Source: Actinomycetes bacterium
GTDB taxonomy: Bacteria; Actinomycetota; Actinomycetes; Actinomycetales; Cellulomonadaceae
Assembly: GCA_023388235.1 (NCBI GenBank)
Contig: JAEWGQ010000439.1
Span: 1 to 6,139, forward strand
Length of the DNA stretch: 6,139 nt
Direction: 5' to 3'
Both the position numbers and the translations under genes were made by a program. Below are positions 1 through 5,095 of this stretch, piece by piece. Below the pieces are notes generated by a model, which saw nothing but the letters and a program-made list of their open reading frames with translations, did not search any database and was not told where the DNA came from. Each line of letters starts with the position of its first letter. Positions within the stretch are counted from its first letter, which is position 1.

Positions 1-1
1 G

Positions 2-75
2 TCGGGATGGCGGGATTCGAACCCACGACCTTCCGCTCCCAAAGCGGACGCGCTACCAACCTGCGCCACATCCCG
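2..75 (-). tRNA. tRNA-Pro (anticodon UGG)
   Basis: Read on the minus strand this is a complete 74-nt cloverleaf. The acceptor stem CGGGATG pairs with CATCCCG and is followed by discriminator A. The D-arm has GCGC paired with GCGC. The anticodon stem TCCGC/GCGGA encloses the loop TTTGGGA, giving anticodon TGG (complement of 39-41). The T-arm carries the canonical TTCGAAT loop, with one G-T wobble in its stem. It decodes proline CCA and, by wobble, other CCN codons. Position 1 would be the first base after the discriminator, so whether CCA is encoded cannot be seen. It is divergent from tRNA-Gly. Confidence 0.97.
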
Positions 76-83
76 TGCCGGCG

Positions 84-89
84 ATCCTA
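84..89 (-). promoter_or_regulatory. Probable -10 box of the tRNA-Pro gene
   Basis: The minus strand reads TAGGAT, a good match to the actinobacterial housekeeping -10 pattern TANNNT. It lies 8 bases upstream of the mature 5' end at 75, so the primary transcript would have almost no 5' leader. No clear -35 hexamer is visible about 17 bases further upstream. Confidence 0.5.
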
Positions 90-117
90 GTGGCGCGGGC
101 TCCCGCGACGGAGCGGG

Positions 118-123
118 TACCCT
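118..123 (+). promoter_or_regulatory. Possible -10 box of the tRNA-Gly gene
   Basis: TACCCT fits the TANNNT pattern and would start transcription near 130, giving a leader of about 20 bases before the mature tRNA at 152. No convincing -35 element is seen. This is the best candidate in the 76-bp divergent gap, but it is weak. Confidence 0.3.
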
Positions 124-151
124 GGTCGCGCGGCCCGGCGTCCGGGCCTGC

Positions 152-222
152 GCGGATGTAGCTCAATGGTAGAGCCCCAGTCTTCCAAACTGGCTACGCG
201 GGTTCGATTCCCGTCATCCGCT
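152..222 (+). tRNA. tRNA-Gly (anticodon UCC)
   Basis: A complete 71-nt cloverleaf. The acceptor stem GCGGATG pairs with CATCCGC (215-221), followed by discriminator T at 222. The anticodon stem CCAGT/ACTGG encloses CTTCCAA, giving anticodon TCC at 184-186. The T-loop is TTCGATT. The bases after the discriminator are CCC, so the 3' CCA is not encoded and must be added after transcription. It decodes GGA and GGG. No T-rich terminator follows. A short palindrome CCGTGCACGG at 241-250 could form a small hairpin downstream. Confidence 0.97.
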
Positions 223-359
223 CCCAGCGTCCCGGCAGTCCCGTGCACGGACACCTCCGAATCTCGCGTGGACACCAGCGCTCGGCGCAACTCGGCCGCT
301 CCCACGCCGAACCGATTGGCATCTCCACCGGATCCGCACGTGAGGCTCGGCCTGTCCTC

Positions 360-404
360 GGACGCGCCGACGATCTGTCGTCCTCTCCGGCGCGCGCAGC
401 GTCC
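360..404 (+). other. Candidate RNA hairpin
   Basis: Outer arms GGACGC (360-365) and GCGTCC (399-404) pair perfectly. Inside them GCC (366-368) pairs with GGC (389-391), and GACGA (369-373) pairs with TCGTC (378-382) around the loop TCTG. This totals 14 pairs with bulges on the 3' side only. No T-run follows, so it is not a classical terminator. In DNA this GC-rich, such a stem can arise by chance. Confidence 0.3.
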
Positions 405-658
405 ACACGGGACTCAGCGTGCGCCTCGCTCCGGACAGCCTCCCCTGAGTGACCGCGCCGCCGACTCCGGCGACAACGCAAATCCGTCACGAGTCACTTC
501 AGAACCGGGCCTCCGTTGCCGATGCCAACTCAGAGAGGAAGGTGCAGTGCATCCCCAACAAGACGACGGCACCCGCTCGAACCTGAGCGCAGGACGAGGA
601 CCGAGCGCTGGCCCATCCGGCGATCCCGACTCGGTCGCCCGGAGGGACCCTCAGACCC

Positions 659-775
659 CCCCGAAGGCGGGGAACTCCCTCGTCGGATACTCAAAGTCCT
701 CCGGGCGGAGTCGCGCTCTCGCACGAGCACGGCCGCTTCTCTCCGGTAGGGGACGCGGAGCAGCCATCACGGCTG
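659..775 (+). other. Cluster of five hairpins upstream of the lipoprotein
   Basis: Five non-overlapping perfect stems occur in 117 bases. They are CCCCG/CGGGG (659-672, loop AAGG), CTCC/GGAG (699-710), GCTC/GAGC (715-728), CTCCG/CGGAG (741-760) and CAGCC/GGCTG (761-775, loop ATCAC), the last two directly abutting. The segment ends 80 bases before the lipoprotein start. It could be a structured 5' leader or small RNA. I could not match it to a riboswitch class I know. Confidence 0.3.
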
Positions 776-797
776 GCCCATCGACGCGTCGCCTCCC

Positions 798-827
798 TTC
801 GATCGGCGCGCACGGGAACCCTACGGT
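798..827 (+). promoter_or_regulatory. Possible promoter of the lipoprotein gene
   Basis: TACGGT (822-827) fits the TANNNT -10 pattern. A weak -35-like TTCGAT (798-803) lies 18 bases upstream. Transcription would begin near 834, leaving a leader of about 20 bases that contains the ribosome binding site. If so, the hairpin cluster upstream is not part of this mRNA. Confidence 0.3.
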
Positions 828-855
828 CGCTTCAGCAAGGAAGGCAGGAGCAGCC

Positions 856-1482
856 CTGAGCATCAAGAAATCTGTCATCGGCTCCGGGACCCTCGTCGTC
901 GCGCTCGTGGCAGTGGGTGCGCTTGCCTCCTGCTCGAGGGACAGCGGCGCGACTCCCGACCCGACCCCCTCGGTCTCGGTGACGCCGACGGAGAGCCCGA
1001 TCCCCTCGGAGACCGAGGCTCCCGCGACCGACCCGGCGAACACCGAGATCGTCGCGGACCAGTTCTCGCAGGTCATCGACGGTGTCCTCTACCAGGGCAC
1101 GGAGAAGGCGCCGGTCCGCATCGGCACGGACACCCCGGGTCAGCCGCCCGCCGCTGAGGCGACGATCCCCGAGATCGACCCGAACACCCTGGATGCCGGC
1201 CCTGTTGCGGACGGGGCGCGCGCCGCGGACAAGTACCTGGTCCTCATCGCGGACAACTACACCGACGGCGTCGGTGGCACCGCGGGAGGCACGCTCCGCG
1301 GCTACGGGTGGATCGTCTACCAGACCAACGCGTACGGCAACTTCAGGGGCCTGAACCAGCAGGGCAACACCTCCGGCGAGCCGTTCCCCACGATCGAGGC
1401 GGCCTCGGCAGGCCCCTTCACCGTCGACGGTCGGGTGCTGGACCGCGCCGAGTACGTGGTCCGGCACGCGTCGGCCTTGTAG
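856..1482 (+). CDS. Putative secreted lipoprotein of unknown function, CTG start
   Basis: A 208-residue protein, probably anchored to the outer face of the membrane. Two lysines (residues 4-5) precede a hydrophobic segment (about 7-25) and the lipobox Leu-Ala-Ser-Cys, with Cys26 the predicted lipidated residue. Residues 27-62 form a Thr/Ser/Pro/Glu-rich linker. Residues 66-208 form a compact domain with a Gly- and aromatic-rich stretch near 140-165. I recognise no family. The start is chosen at CTG 856 because GGAG (847-850) lies 5 bases upstream, the signal peptide begins there, and G/C at third positions rises sharply at that point. No in-frame ATG or GTG lies nearby. GTG 547, with a good AGGAAGG upstream, would put the signal peptide about 100 residues inside the protein, which is implausible. 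Confidence 0.75.
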   Translation: MSIKKSVIGSGTLVVALVAVGALASCSRDSGATPDPTPSVSVTPTESPIPSETEAPATDPANTEIVADQFSQVIDGVLYQGTEKAPVRIGTDTPGQPPAAEATIPEIDPNTLDAGPVADGARAADKYLVLIADNYTDGVGGTAGGTLRGYGWIVYQTNAYGNFRGLNQQGNTSGEPFPTIEAASAGPFTVDGRVLDRAEYVVRHASAL

Positions 1483-1520
1483 CAGCGCCGGCACAGGACG
1501 ACGGGGCGCCTGGGACGTCT

Positions 1521-1553
1521 CCGTGGTTCCGAGCTTTCCGGGACTCGTCACGG
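1521..1553 (+). terminator. Possible terminator hairpin after the lipoprotein
   Basis: CCGTG (1521-1525) pairs with CACGG (1549-1553), and inside it CGAG (1530-1533) pairs with CTCG (1544-1547). It lies 38 bases past the lipoprotein stop codon. The stem is imperfect and lacks a T-run, though actinobacterial terminators often do. Confidence 0.25.
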
Positions 1554-1597
1554 CGTCGTACTCCAGGACCCTCCCTGCGGATCGGAGTCAGGGCTCG

Positions 1598-1627
1598 TCG
1601 AGGCGCCGAACCGCTCCGGCCTAGGCT
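1598..1627 (+). promoter_or_regulatory. Promoter for a probably leaderless operon mRNA
   Basis: TAGGCT (1622-1627) ends 7 bases before the ATG at 1635, so transcription should begin at or beside the start codon. A weak -35-like TCGAGG (1598-1603) lies 18 bases upstream. No Shine-Dalgarno sequence precedes the ATG, which fits a leaderless transcript, a common form in actinobacteria. Confidence 0.55.
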
Positions 1628-1634
1628 CGCGGGC

Positions 1635-2345
1635 ATGGCCACCGTCCTCCTCGTCCGCCACGGCCGCACGACGGCCAACGCCACCGGCCTGCTCGCCGGG
1701 CGCACCGCCGGGGTCCGGCTCGACGCCGTGGGGCGCGACCAGGCCGCCCGCACCGCCGCCCGGGTCGCGGACGTCCCGCTCGTCGCGGTGGTGACGAGCC
1801 CGCTGGAGCGGTGCCGGCAGACCGCCCGCGCGCTGGTGGCGGCCCAGACCGCGCCGCCGCGGACGCGGGTGGACGGGCGGCTGAGCGAGTGCGACTACGG
1901 CACGTGGCAGGGCCGGGCGCTGGCGGACCTCGCGCAGGAGCCGCTGTGGGCGACCGTGCAGCAGCAGCCGAGCGCGGTGACGTTCCCCGGCGGCGAGTCG
2001 CTGGCGGCGATGCAGGCGCGCGTCGTGGCCGCGGTGCGCGAGACGGACGCCGCGGTCGAGGCGGAGCACGGTCCGGGCGCGGTGTGGGCGGCCGTGACGC
2101 ACGGCGACCTGGTCAAGGCGGTGCTCGCGGACGCGCTCGGCATGCACCTGGACCTGTTCCAGCGGATCGTCGCCGGCCCGGCCTCCGTGTCGGTCGTGCG
2201 CTACGGCCCGCACCGGCCGGAGGTGGTCGCCACGAACACCGACGCCGGGGACCTGTCGTGGCTGCGCGCGGCCGCGCCGGCCGGGGACGCACCCGTCGGT
2301 GGCGGCGCCGGCCCCGCCCGCGACGGTGTCGGCCCGCGCTCCTAG
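1635..2345 (+). CDS. Histidine phosphatase, MSMEG_4193 family (phosphomutase-like)
   Basis: A 236-residue cytoplasmic protein of the histidine phosphatase superfamily, in which a histidine is transiently phosphorylated. The signature Arg-His-Gly is at residues 8-10, so His9 is the nucleophile. Further active-site candidates are Arg59 (Ser-Pro-Leu-Glu-Arg), Glu84 as proton donor in the E-C-D-Y-G-T-W segment, and His156 in Thr-His-Gly-Asp. The tail after about residue 212 is Gly/Ala/Pro-rich and probably disordered. The orthologous family, named after MSMEG_4193 with M. tuberculosis Rv2135c as counterpart, is called a putative phosphomutase, but its true substrate is not established. It opens a three-gene operon; its stop codon lies 9 bases before the DUF3090 gene. 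ATG 1635 gives the expected beta-strand just before the RHG motif. Confidence 0.92.
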   Translation: MATVLLVRHGRTTANATGLLAGRTAGVRLDAVGRDQAARTAARVADVPLVAVVTSPLERCRQTARALVAAQTAPPRTRVDGRLSECDYGTWQGRALADLAQEPLWATVQQQPSAVTFPGGESLAAMQARVVAAVRETDAAVEAEHGPGAVWAAVTHGDLVKAVLADALGMHLDLFQRIVAGPASVSVVRYGPHRPEVVATNTDAGDLSWLRAAAPAGDAPVGGGAGPARDGVGPRS

Positions 2346-2348
2346 CAT
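2343..2348 (+). promoter_or_regulatory. Possible internal -10 box before the DUF3090 gene
   Basis: TAGCAT overlaps the stop codon of the phosphatase gene and ends 6 bases before ATG 2355. The spacing is almost the same as at the head of the operon. It could drive a second leaderless transcript of the downstream genes. Chance occurrence is quite possible for a six-base motif. Confidence 0.3.
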
Positions 2349-2354
2349 GGGGGC

Positions 2355-2909
2355 ATGCCCATGCTCGTCCACGAGTACGACTGGCCCGACCGTGCCGTGA
2401 TCGGCACCGTCGGCGCGCCCGGCTCCCGCACGTTCTACCTGCAGGCCCGCGCCGGCTCGCGCGTCACGAGCGTCGCGCTGGAGAAGGAGCTGTCCGCCAG
2501 CCTCGCGGAGAAGATCGACGAGCTGCTGGACGAGGTGTGGTCCGGCAGCGACGCCGAGCGCGCGGACCTGGACCGGGCGGCGCGCGAGCTGCTCGACGAC
2601 GGCCCGCTGGACCAGCCGGTCGAGGAGGACTTCCGCACCGGCCAGCTCCGGCTGTCCTTCGACGAGCGCACCGCCCAGGTCGTCATCGAGGCGTACCCGC
2701 TCATCGAGGCCGAGAGCGAGGAGGAGGCCGAGGCGCTCGCCGCGACCGAGCCGCCGGAGGCCCTGGTCGTCCGGCTGCCGGTGGGGCTCGCCCGGGCGTT
2801 CGCCGAGCGCACCCGCCGCGTCGTCGCCGCGGGCCGGCCGACGTGCCCGCGGTGCGGGGAGCCGGTGGACCCCGAGGGCCACGACTGCCCGGCCGACGAC
2901 CCGCAGTGA
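2355..2909 (+). CDS. DUF3090 family protein
   Basis: A 184-residue protein of unknown biochemical role, conserved across actinobacteria (M. tuberculosis Rv2134c is the counterpart). The start matches the family pattern of a short beta-strand, then His-Glu-Tyr-Asp (residues 6-9) and Gly-Thr-Val-Gly (17-20), then a strand with Arg-Thr-Phe-Tyr-Leu-Gln. A charged helical region follows (about 43-82), then a second beta-rich part, an acidic stretch (117-127), and Cys164, Cys167, His176 and Cys178 at the C-terminus. Those four residues look like a small metal site, probably zinc. ATG 2355 is preferred because its N-terminus lines up with the family. GGGGG just before it is better spaced for ATG 2361, which would shorten the protein by two residues. 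The gene overlaps the next one by four bases. Confidence 0.9.
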   Translation: MPMLVHEYDWPDRAVIGTVGAPGSRTFYLQARAGSRVTSVALEKELSASLAEKIDELLDEVWSGSDAERADLDRAARELLDDGPLDQPVEEDFRTGQLRLSFDERTAQVVIEAYPLIEAESEEEAEALAATEPPEALVVRLPVGLARAFAERTRRVVAAGRPTCPRCGEPVDPEGHDCPADDPQ

Positions 2910-3670
2910 CGGATCCCGACCTCGACGGGCCGCTCGAGGTCGTCGGCCGCATCACCACGGCGTCGAACGCGACGTTCCTCGCCCGCGTGGGCGACGTGCG
3001 CGTGGTCTACAAGCCGGTCGCGGGCGAGAAGCCCCTGTGGGACTTCCCCGACGGGACGCTCGCACGCCGTGAGGTCGCCACGTACGCGGTGTCCGAGACG
3101 ACGGGGTGGGGTGTCGTCCCGCGCACGTGGCTGCGGGACGGGCCGCTCGGGCCCGGGATGGCGCAGGTGTGGCACGAGCCCGACGACGGGCAGGACCCGG
3201 TGGACGTCGTGCCCGCGGACGCCGTGCCCGGCACGGGCGTGCGGGCGGTGCTCGAGGGCGCCGACGAGGCGGGCCGCCCCGTGGTGCTCGTGCACGAGGA
3301 CTCCCCCGCCCTGCGGCGGATGGCCGTGCTGGACGTGCTGCTGAACAACGCCGACCGCAAGGGCGGCCACGTGCTGCCGCTCCCCGGCGGGCGCCGGCTC
3401 GGCGTGGACCACGGCGTGACGTTCCACGTCGAGCCGCGGCTGCGGACCGTGCTGTGGGGGTGGGTCGGCGACCCGCTCACCGCGGACGAGCGGGCGGGCG
3501 TCGAGCGGGTCCTCGCCGGCCTCGACGGCGACCTCGGCGCGACCCTCGCGGCGCTGCTCGCGCCGGAGGAGGTCACGGCCCTCGCCGACCGGTGCGCCCG
3601 CCTGCTGCGCGAGGCGCGGTTCCCCGGCCCGGAGGGCGACATGCCCGCCGTGCCGTGGCCGCTGTTCTAG
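2906..3670 (+). CDS. SCO1664 family protein (PI3/4-kinase-like fold)
   Basis: A 254-residue protein starting at GTG inside the GTGA overlap with the DUF3090 stop codon, implying translational coupling. Kinase-like features appear in order. A glycine-containing N-terminal strand is followed by Val-Tyr-Lys-Pro with Lys36 as likely ATP ligand, and Arg-Arg-Glu with Glu56. The Leu-Leu-Asn-Asn-Ala-Asp-Arg-Lys loop (145-152) has Asp150 as candidate catalytic base, and Asp168-His169-Gly170 is a candidate metal-binding motif. These resemble the core of PI3/4-kinase-type enzymes and are all present, so it may be active. Its substrate is unknown. The M. tuberculosis counterpart is Rv2133c, near mshC, and Streptomyces SCO1664 also sits beside mshC. 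Here the operon ends with this gene and mshC is not visible. Confidence 0.9.
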   Translation: MTDPDLDGPLEVVGRITTASNATFLARVGDVRVVYKPVAGEKPLWDFPDGTLARREVATYAVSETTGWGVVPRTWLRDGPLGPGMAQVWHEPDDGQDPVDVVPADAVPGTGVRAVLEGADEAGRPVVLVHEDSPALRRMAVLDVLLNNADRKGGHVLPLPGGRRLGVDHGVTFHVEPRLRTVLWGWVGDPLTADERAGVERVLAGLDGDLGATLAALLAPEEVTALADRCARLLREARFPGPEGDMPAVPWPLF

Positions 3671-3679
3671 GCGCCCGCC

Positions 3680-3697
3680 CGCGCGGTCACCCGCGCG
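3680..3697. terminator. Possible bidirectional terminator at a convergent junction
   Basis: CGCGCGG (3680-3686) and CCGCGCG (3691-3697) form a perfect 7-bp stem with loop TCAC. It lies 9 bases after the SCO1664-family stop codon and contains the stop codon of the convergent hydrolase. There is no T-run on either strand. With only 16 bases between the two genes, it is the sole candidate terminator. Confidence 0.35.
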
Positions 3698-4661
3698 CCA
3701 GCGTCGTGTCGAGCCACCCCGTCACCTCGTCCAGGTAGCGCGTGCGCGCCGGCAGCGGCGACAGCGCGAGGTCGTGCGCTCCCCCGGCGACCTCGACGGA
3801 CGTGACGTCCGGGCCGAGCCGCGGGGCCAGGCGCCGCATGTCCGCGGGGTCGAGCACGGAGTCCGTGGTGAGCAGCCCGTCGTGCCACCGGTCGTCGGGG
3901 CCGCTGGCGTCGGACGCGAGGACGAGCACCGGCACGTCGATGCTCAGCCCGCGGGCGACCTCGGCGTGCCCGCGGCGGACGGCGCGCACGAAGCCCGCGC
4001 GCACCGGGAACCCGCCGTGCGGCTTCCAGGCGAGGTCGTAGGTCCACTCGCCGCCCGAGCCGGCGTGCAGGGCCTGGCCGTAGTGCGGGCCGAGGTGCGA
4101 GACGACGAGCCGCGGCGCGACGACGCCGACCACGTGCACCAGGAGCCAGGTCAGCGCGGTGCGCTCGAGCACGGACCCGCGCAGGTCCAGCCACGGGCTG
4201 TTGAGCACGACGGCGTCGACGAGCCCGCGGCCGCGGCGGTGGTGCGCCCACAGGGCGGCGATCAGCCCGCCGGTGGAGTGGCCGAGCAGCACCACCTCGT
4301 CGTGCTCGGCGCGCACCAGGCGGACGGCGGCGTCGAGCTCCTCGGCGTAGGTCGCCAGCGAGCGGGTGTCGTTCGGCTCGCGGCCCGGACGGATGGAACG
4401 CCCGTAGTCCCGCAGGTCCACGGCGTACAGGTCGTACCCGCGCGCGGCGAGCGCGTCGGCGACGTGCGTCTGGAAGAAGTAGTCGACGAACCCGTGCACG
4501 TACAGCACGGCGGGCCGGGTGCGGTCGGCGCCGGCGTCGCGCCGGTGCACCAGGGTGGCGACGGCCGGCCCCTGGTCGTCGGGCCGCAGGTGCAGGGTGC
4601 GCTGCACCCAGTCGCCGCCGAGCACGTCCGGAACTGCCTCGTCCACGTCCATGCCCGGCAT
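3687..4661 (-). CDS. Alpha/beta hydrolase (serine hydrolase, lysophospholipase-like)
   Basis: A 324-residue soluble hydrolase with no signal peptide. His56-Gly57 follows the third strand and belongs to the oxyanion hole. Asp-Leu-Arg-Asp-Tyr-Gly-Arg-Ser (82-89) matches the usual D-x-R-G-x-G-x-S element. The nucleophile elbow Gly-His-Ser-Thr-Gly places the catalytic serine at 129. His296, in Gly-Gly-Ala-His-Asp, is the likely catalytic histidine, with Asp251 or Asp267 as the acid. This is the fold of the serine aminopeptidase S33/monoacylglycerol lipase group; the substrate cannot be told from sequence. ATG 4661 is the chosen start. ATG 4652, three codons further in, is equally possible because neither has a clear Shine-Dalgarno. 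The gene is convergent with the upstream operon and divergent from cysK, so it is probably transcribed alone. Confidence 0.9.
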   Translation of the reverse strand: MPGMDVDEAVPDVLGGDWVQRTLHLRPDDQGPAVATLVHRRDAGADRTRPAVLYVHGFVDYFFQTHVADALAARGYDLYAVDLRDYGRSIRPGREPNDTRSLATYAEELDAAVRLVRAEHDEVVLLGHSTGGLIAALWAHHRRGRGLVDAVVLNSPWLDLRGSVLERTALTWLLVHVVGVVAPRLVVSHLGPHYGQALHAGSGGEWTYDLAWKPHGGFPVRAGFVRAVRRGHAEVARGLSIDVPVLVLASDASGPDDRWHDGLLTTDSVLDPADMRRLAPRLGPDVTSVEVAGGAHDLALSPLPARTRYLDEVTGWLDTTLARG

Positions 4662-4667
4662 CGTGCC

Positions 4668-4705
4668 ACCGCCGCGGCGGTCCGCGCGCCCTCGCCACCG
4701 GTGGC
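4668..4705. repeat. Two perfect palindromes upstream of the hydrolase
   Basis: ACCGCCGCGGCGGT (4668-4681) is a 14-bp perfect palindrome only 6 bases upstream of the hydrolase ATG. GCCACCGGTGGC (4694-4705) is a 12-bp perfect palindrome 12 bases further on. In the hydrolase mRNA the first would fold over the place where a ribosome binding site should be. They could also be repressor sites. No clear minus-strand promoter is visible in this interval. Confidence 0.4.
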
Positions 4706-4765
4706 GGTGCCGCCCGCGTCGGCGCACGGTGGAGGGGTGACCAGCGGCCCGCCGACCTGCGCCGT

Positions 4766-4779
4766 CACCCGGACGGGTG
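4766..4779. promoter_or_regulatory. Operator-like inverted repeat upstream of the cysK promoter
   Basis: CACCCG and CGGGTG form perfect 6-bp arms around GA. The repeat ends 13 bases before the -35 element of the predicted cysK promoter, a usual place for an activator or a repressor that acts from upstream. No regulator can be named from this sequence. Confidence 0.35.
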
Positions 4780-4792
4780 CCCCGGGGCATCT

Positions 4793-4822
4793 TTGTGGCC
4801 GCTCGCGCGTTGGGGCTACTGT
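4793..4822 (+). promoter_or_regulatory. Predicted promoter of the leader-cysK unit
   Basis: The -35 TTGTGG (4793-4798) and the -10 TACTGT (4817-4822) are separated by 18 bases. The -10 fits the TANNNT pattern. Transcription would begin near 4829, about 40 bases before the leader ORF and about 265 bases before cysK. This patch is locally AT-richer than its surroundings. Confidence 0.55.
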
Positions 4823-4869
4823 CGGGCCTGTCGGCCACGACGCCGACCTGACGGGAGAGGGAGCCGGGC

Positions 4870-4953
4870 ATGCGCGTCACCGCGTCGAGCACCGCACGCC
4901 CCTCGCTGCGCCCCGCGGCCGCCTGGGCCCCGCGCACCTGTCGCTGTCTGTAG
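4870..4953 (+). CDS. Cysteine-containing leader peptide upstream of cysK
   Basis: A 27-codon ORF starting at ATG 4870 and ending with TAG 4951-4953. It has the best ribosome binding site in the window, GAGAGGGAG (4855-4863), 6 bases before the ATG. The peptide is Arg/Ala/Pro/Ser-rich and ends Thr-Cys-Arg-Cys-Leu. Its two cysteine codons (4939-4941, 4945-4947) are both TGT, whereas all other cysteine codons seen here are TGC. An 11-bp RNA stem begins within its stop codon. A ribosome held at the cysteine codons would cover the 5' arm of that stem, as in classical attenuation. Cysteine-rich leader ORFs acting as cysteine-responsive attenuators have been described in mycobacteria. The role here is inferred from position before cysK, codon content and structure. 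It could instead be a chance ORF, though the strong Shine-Dalgarno argues against this. Confidence 0.7.
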   Translation: MRVTASSTARPSLRPAAAWAPRTCRCL

Positions 4954-5017
4954 AGCGCTGGCCGTCCCGCCGCGCGCGCCGAGGCCCTGCCGCCCGGACG
5001 CCGCCGGGCCAGCGCTC
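4953..5017 (+). promoter_or_regulatory. Candidate attenuator RNA stem between leader ORF and cysK
   Basis: GAGCGCTGGCC (4953-4963) and GGCCAGCGCTC (5007-5017) are perfect 11-bp arms enclosing 43 bases. The 5' arm begins at the last base of the leader stop codon. A local hairpin CCCGG/CCGGG (4993-4997 with 5004-5008, loop of 6) shares bases with the 3' arm and so excludes the long stem. GGGCC at 5006-5010 can also pair with GGCCC at 4983-4987 or 5032-5036. Alternative folds of this kind are typical of attenuators. No T-run follows, so control could act through factor-dependent termination or ribosome access and not through a classical intrinsic terminator. Confidence 0.5.
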
Positions 5018-5095
5018 GCCCCGTCGGTGCCGGCCCGCGCCCGCACCGTGACCGTGCAGCACACCCCCACCCCACAGGACGGACGGACACCGGAC

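Larger units (their letters stand above)
223..855. other. Long non-coding region with several hairpins
   Basis: About 630 bases with no gene I can support. One plus-strand frame stays open from the tRNA into the lipoprotein. In 547-855, however, only about two-thirds of its third codon positions are G/C, against roughly nine in ten or more in real genes here. The translation is also low-complexity and Arg/Pro/Ser-rich with no recognisable domain. Notable contents are a branched hairpin at 360-404, a cluster of five short perfect stems at 659-775, and a possible promoter just before 856. It may be a long 5' leader, an unrecognised RNA, or degenerate sequence beside the tRNA gene. Confidence 0.6.

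Noticed and set aside
651..672. Run of seven C suggesting the actinobacterial 6C RNA
   Set aside because: That RNA has two hairpins with C-rich loops; here only one C-run exists and it is mostly inside a stem.
685..765. c-di-GMP-I riboswitch, suggested by CAAAG and GGTAGGGG elements
   Set aside because: The required flanking pairings and the GGUA/UACC hairpin are absent, so only short word matches remain.
166..855. Open frame running from inside tRNA-Gly into the lipoprotein, read as one 438-residue protein
   Set aside because: It overlaps a tRNA gene, has relaxed third-position composition, shows no domain and would bury the lipoprotein signal peptide.
830..856. Bacterial SRP RNA-like sequence (AAGGAAGGCAGGAGCAG)
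   Set aside because: The closing stem and the conserved internal loop partner are missing; the purine run is better explained as the lipoprotein ribosome binding site.
870..890. Near-copy of the tRNA-Gly 3' end (GTCATCGGCTCC against GTCATCCGCTCC) as an integration attachment site
   Set aside because: The match is only 12 bases with one mismatch, lies inside the lipoprotein coding sequence, and no integrase or phage gene is present between the copies.
3106..3738. Long alternate-frame ORFs across the SCO1664-family gene and antisense to other genes
   Set aside because: They are Arg/Ala/Gly-rich shadows typical of high-GC DNA, without domains, and overlap genes with clear family matches.
4793..5095. 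Extended cysK start far upstream of ATG 5096
   Set aside because: The added residues are Arg/Pro/Ala-rich, unlike cysteine synthase N-termini, and would run over the leader ORF and the stem region.
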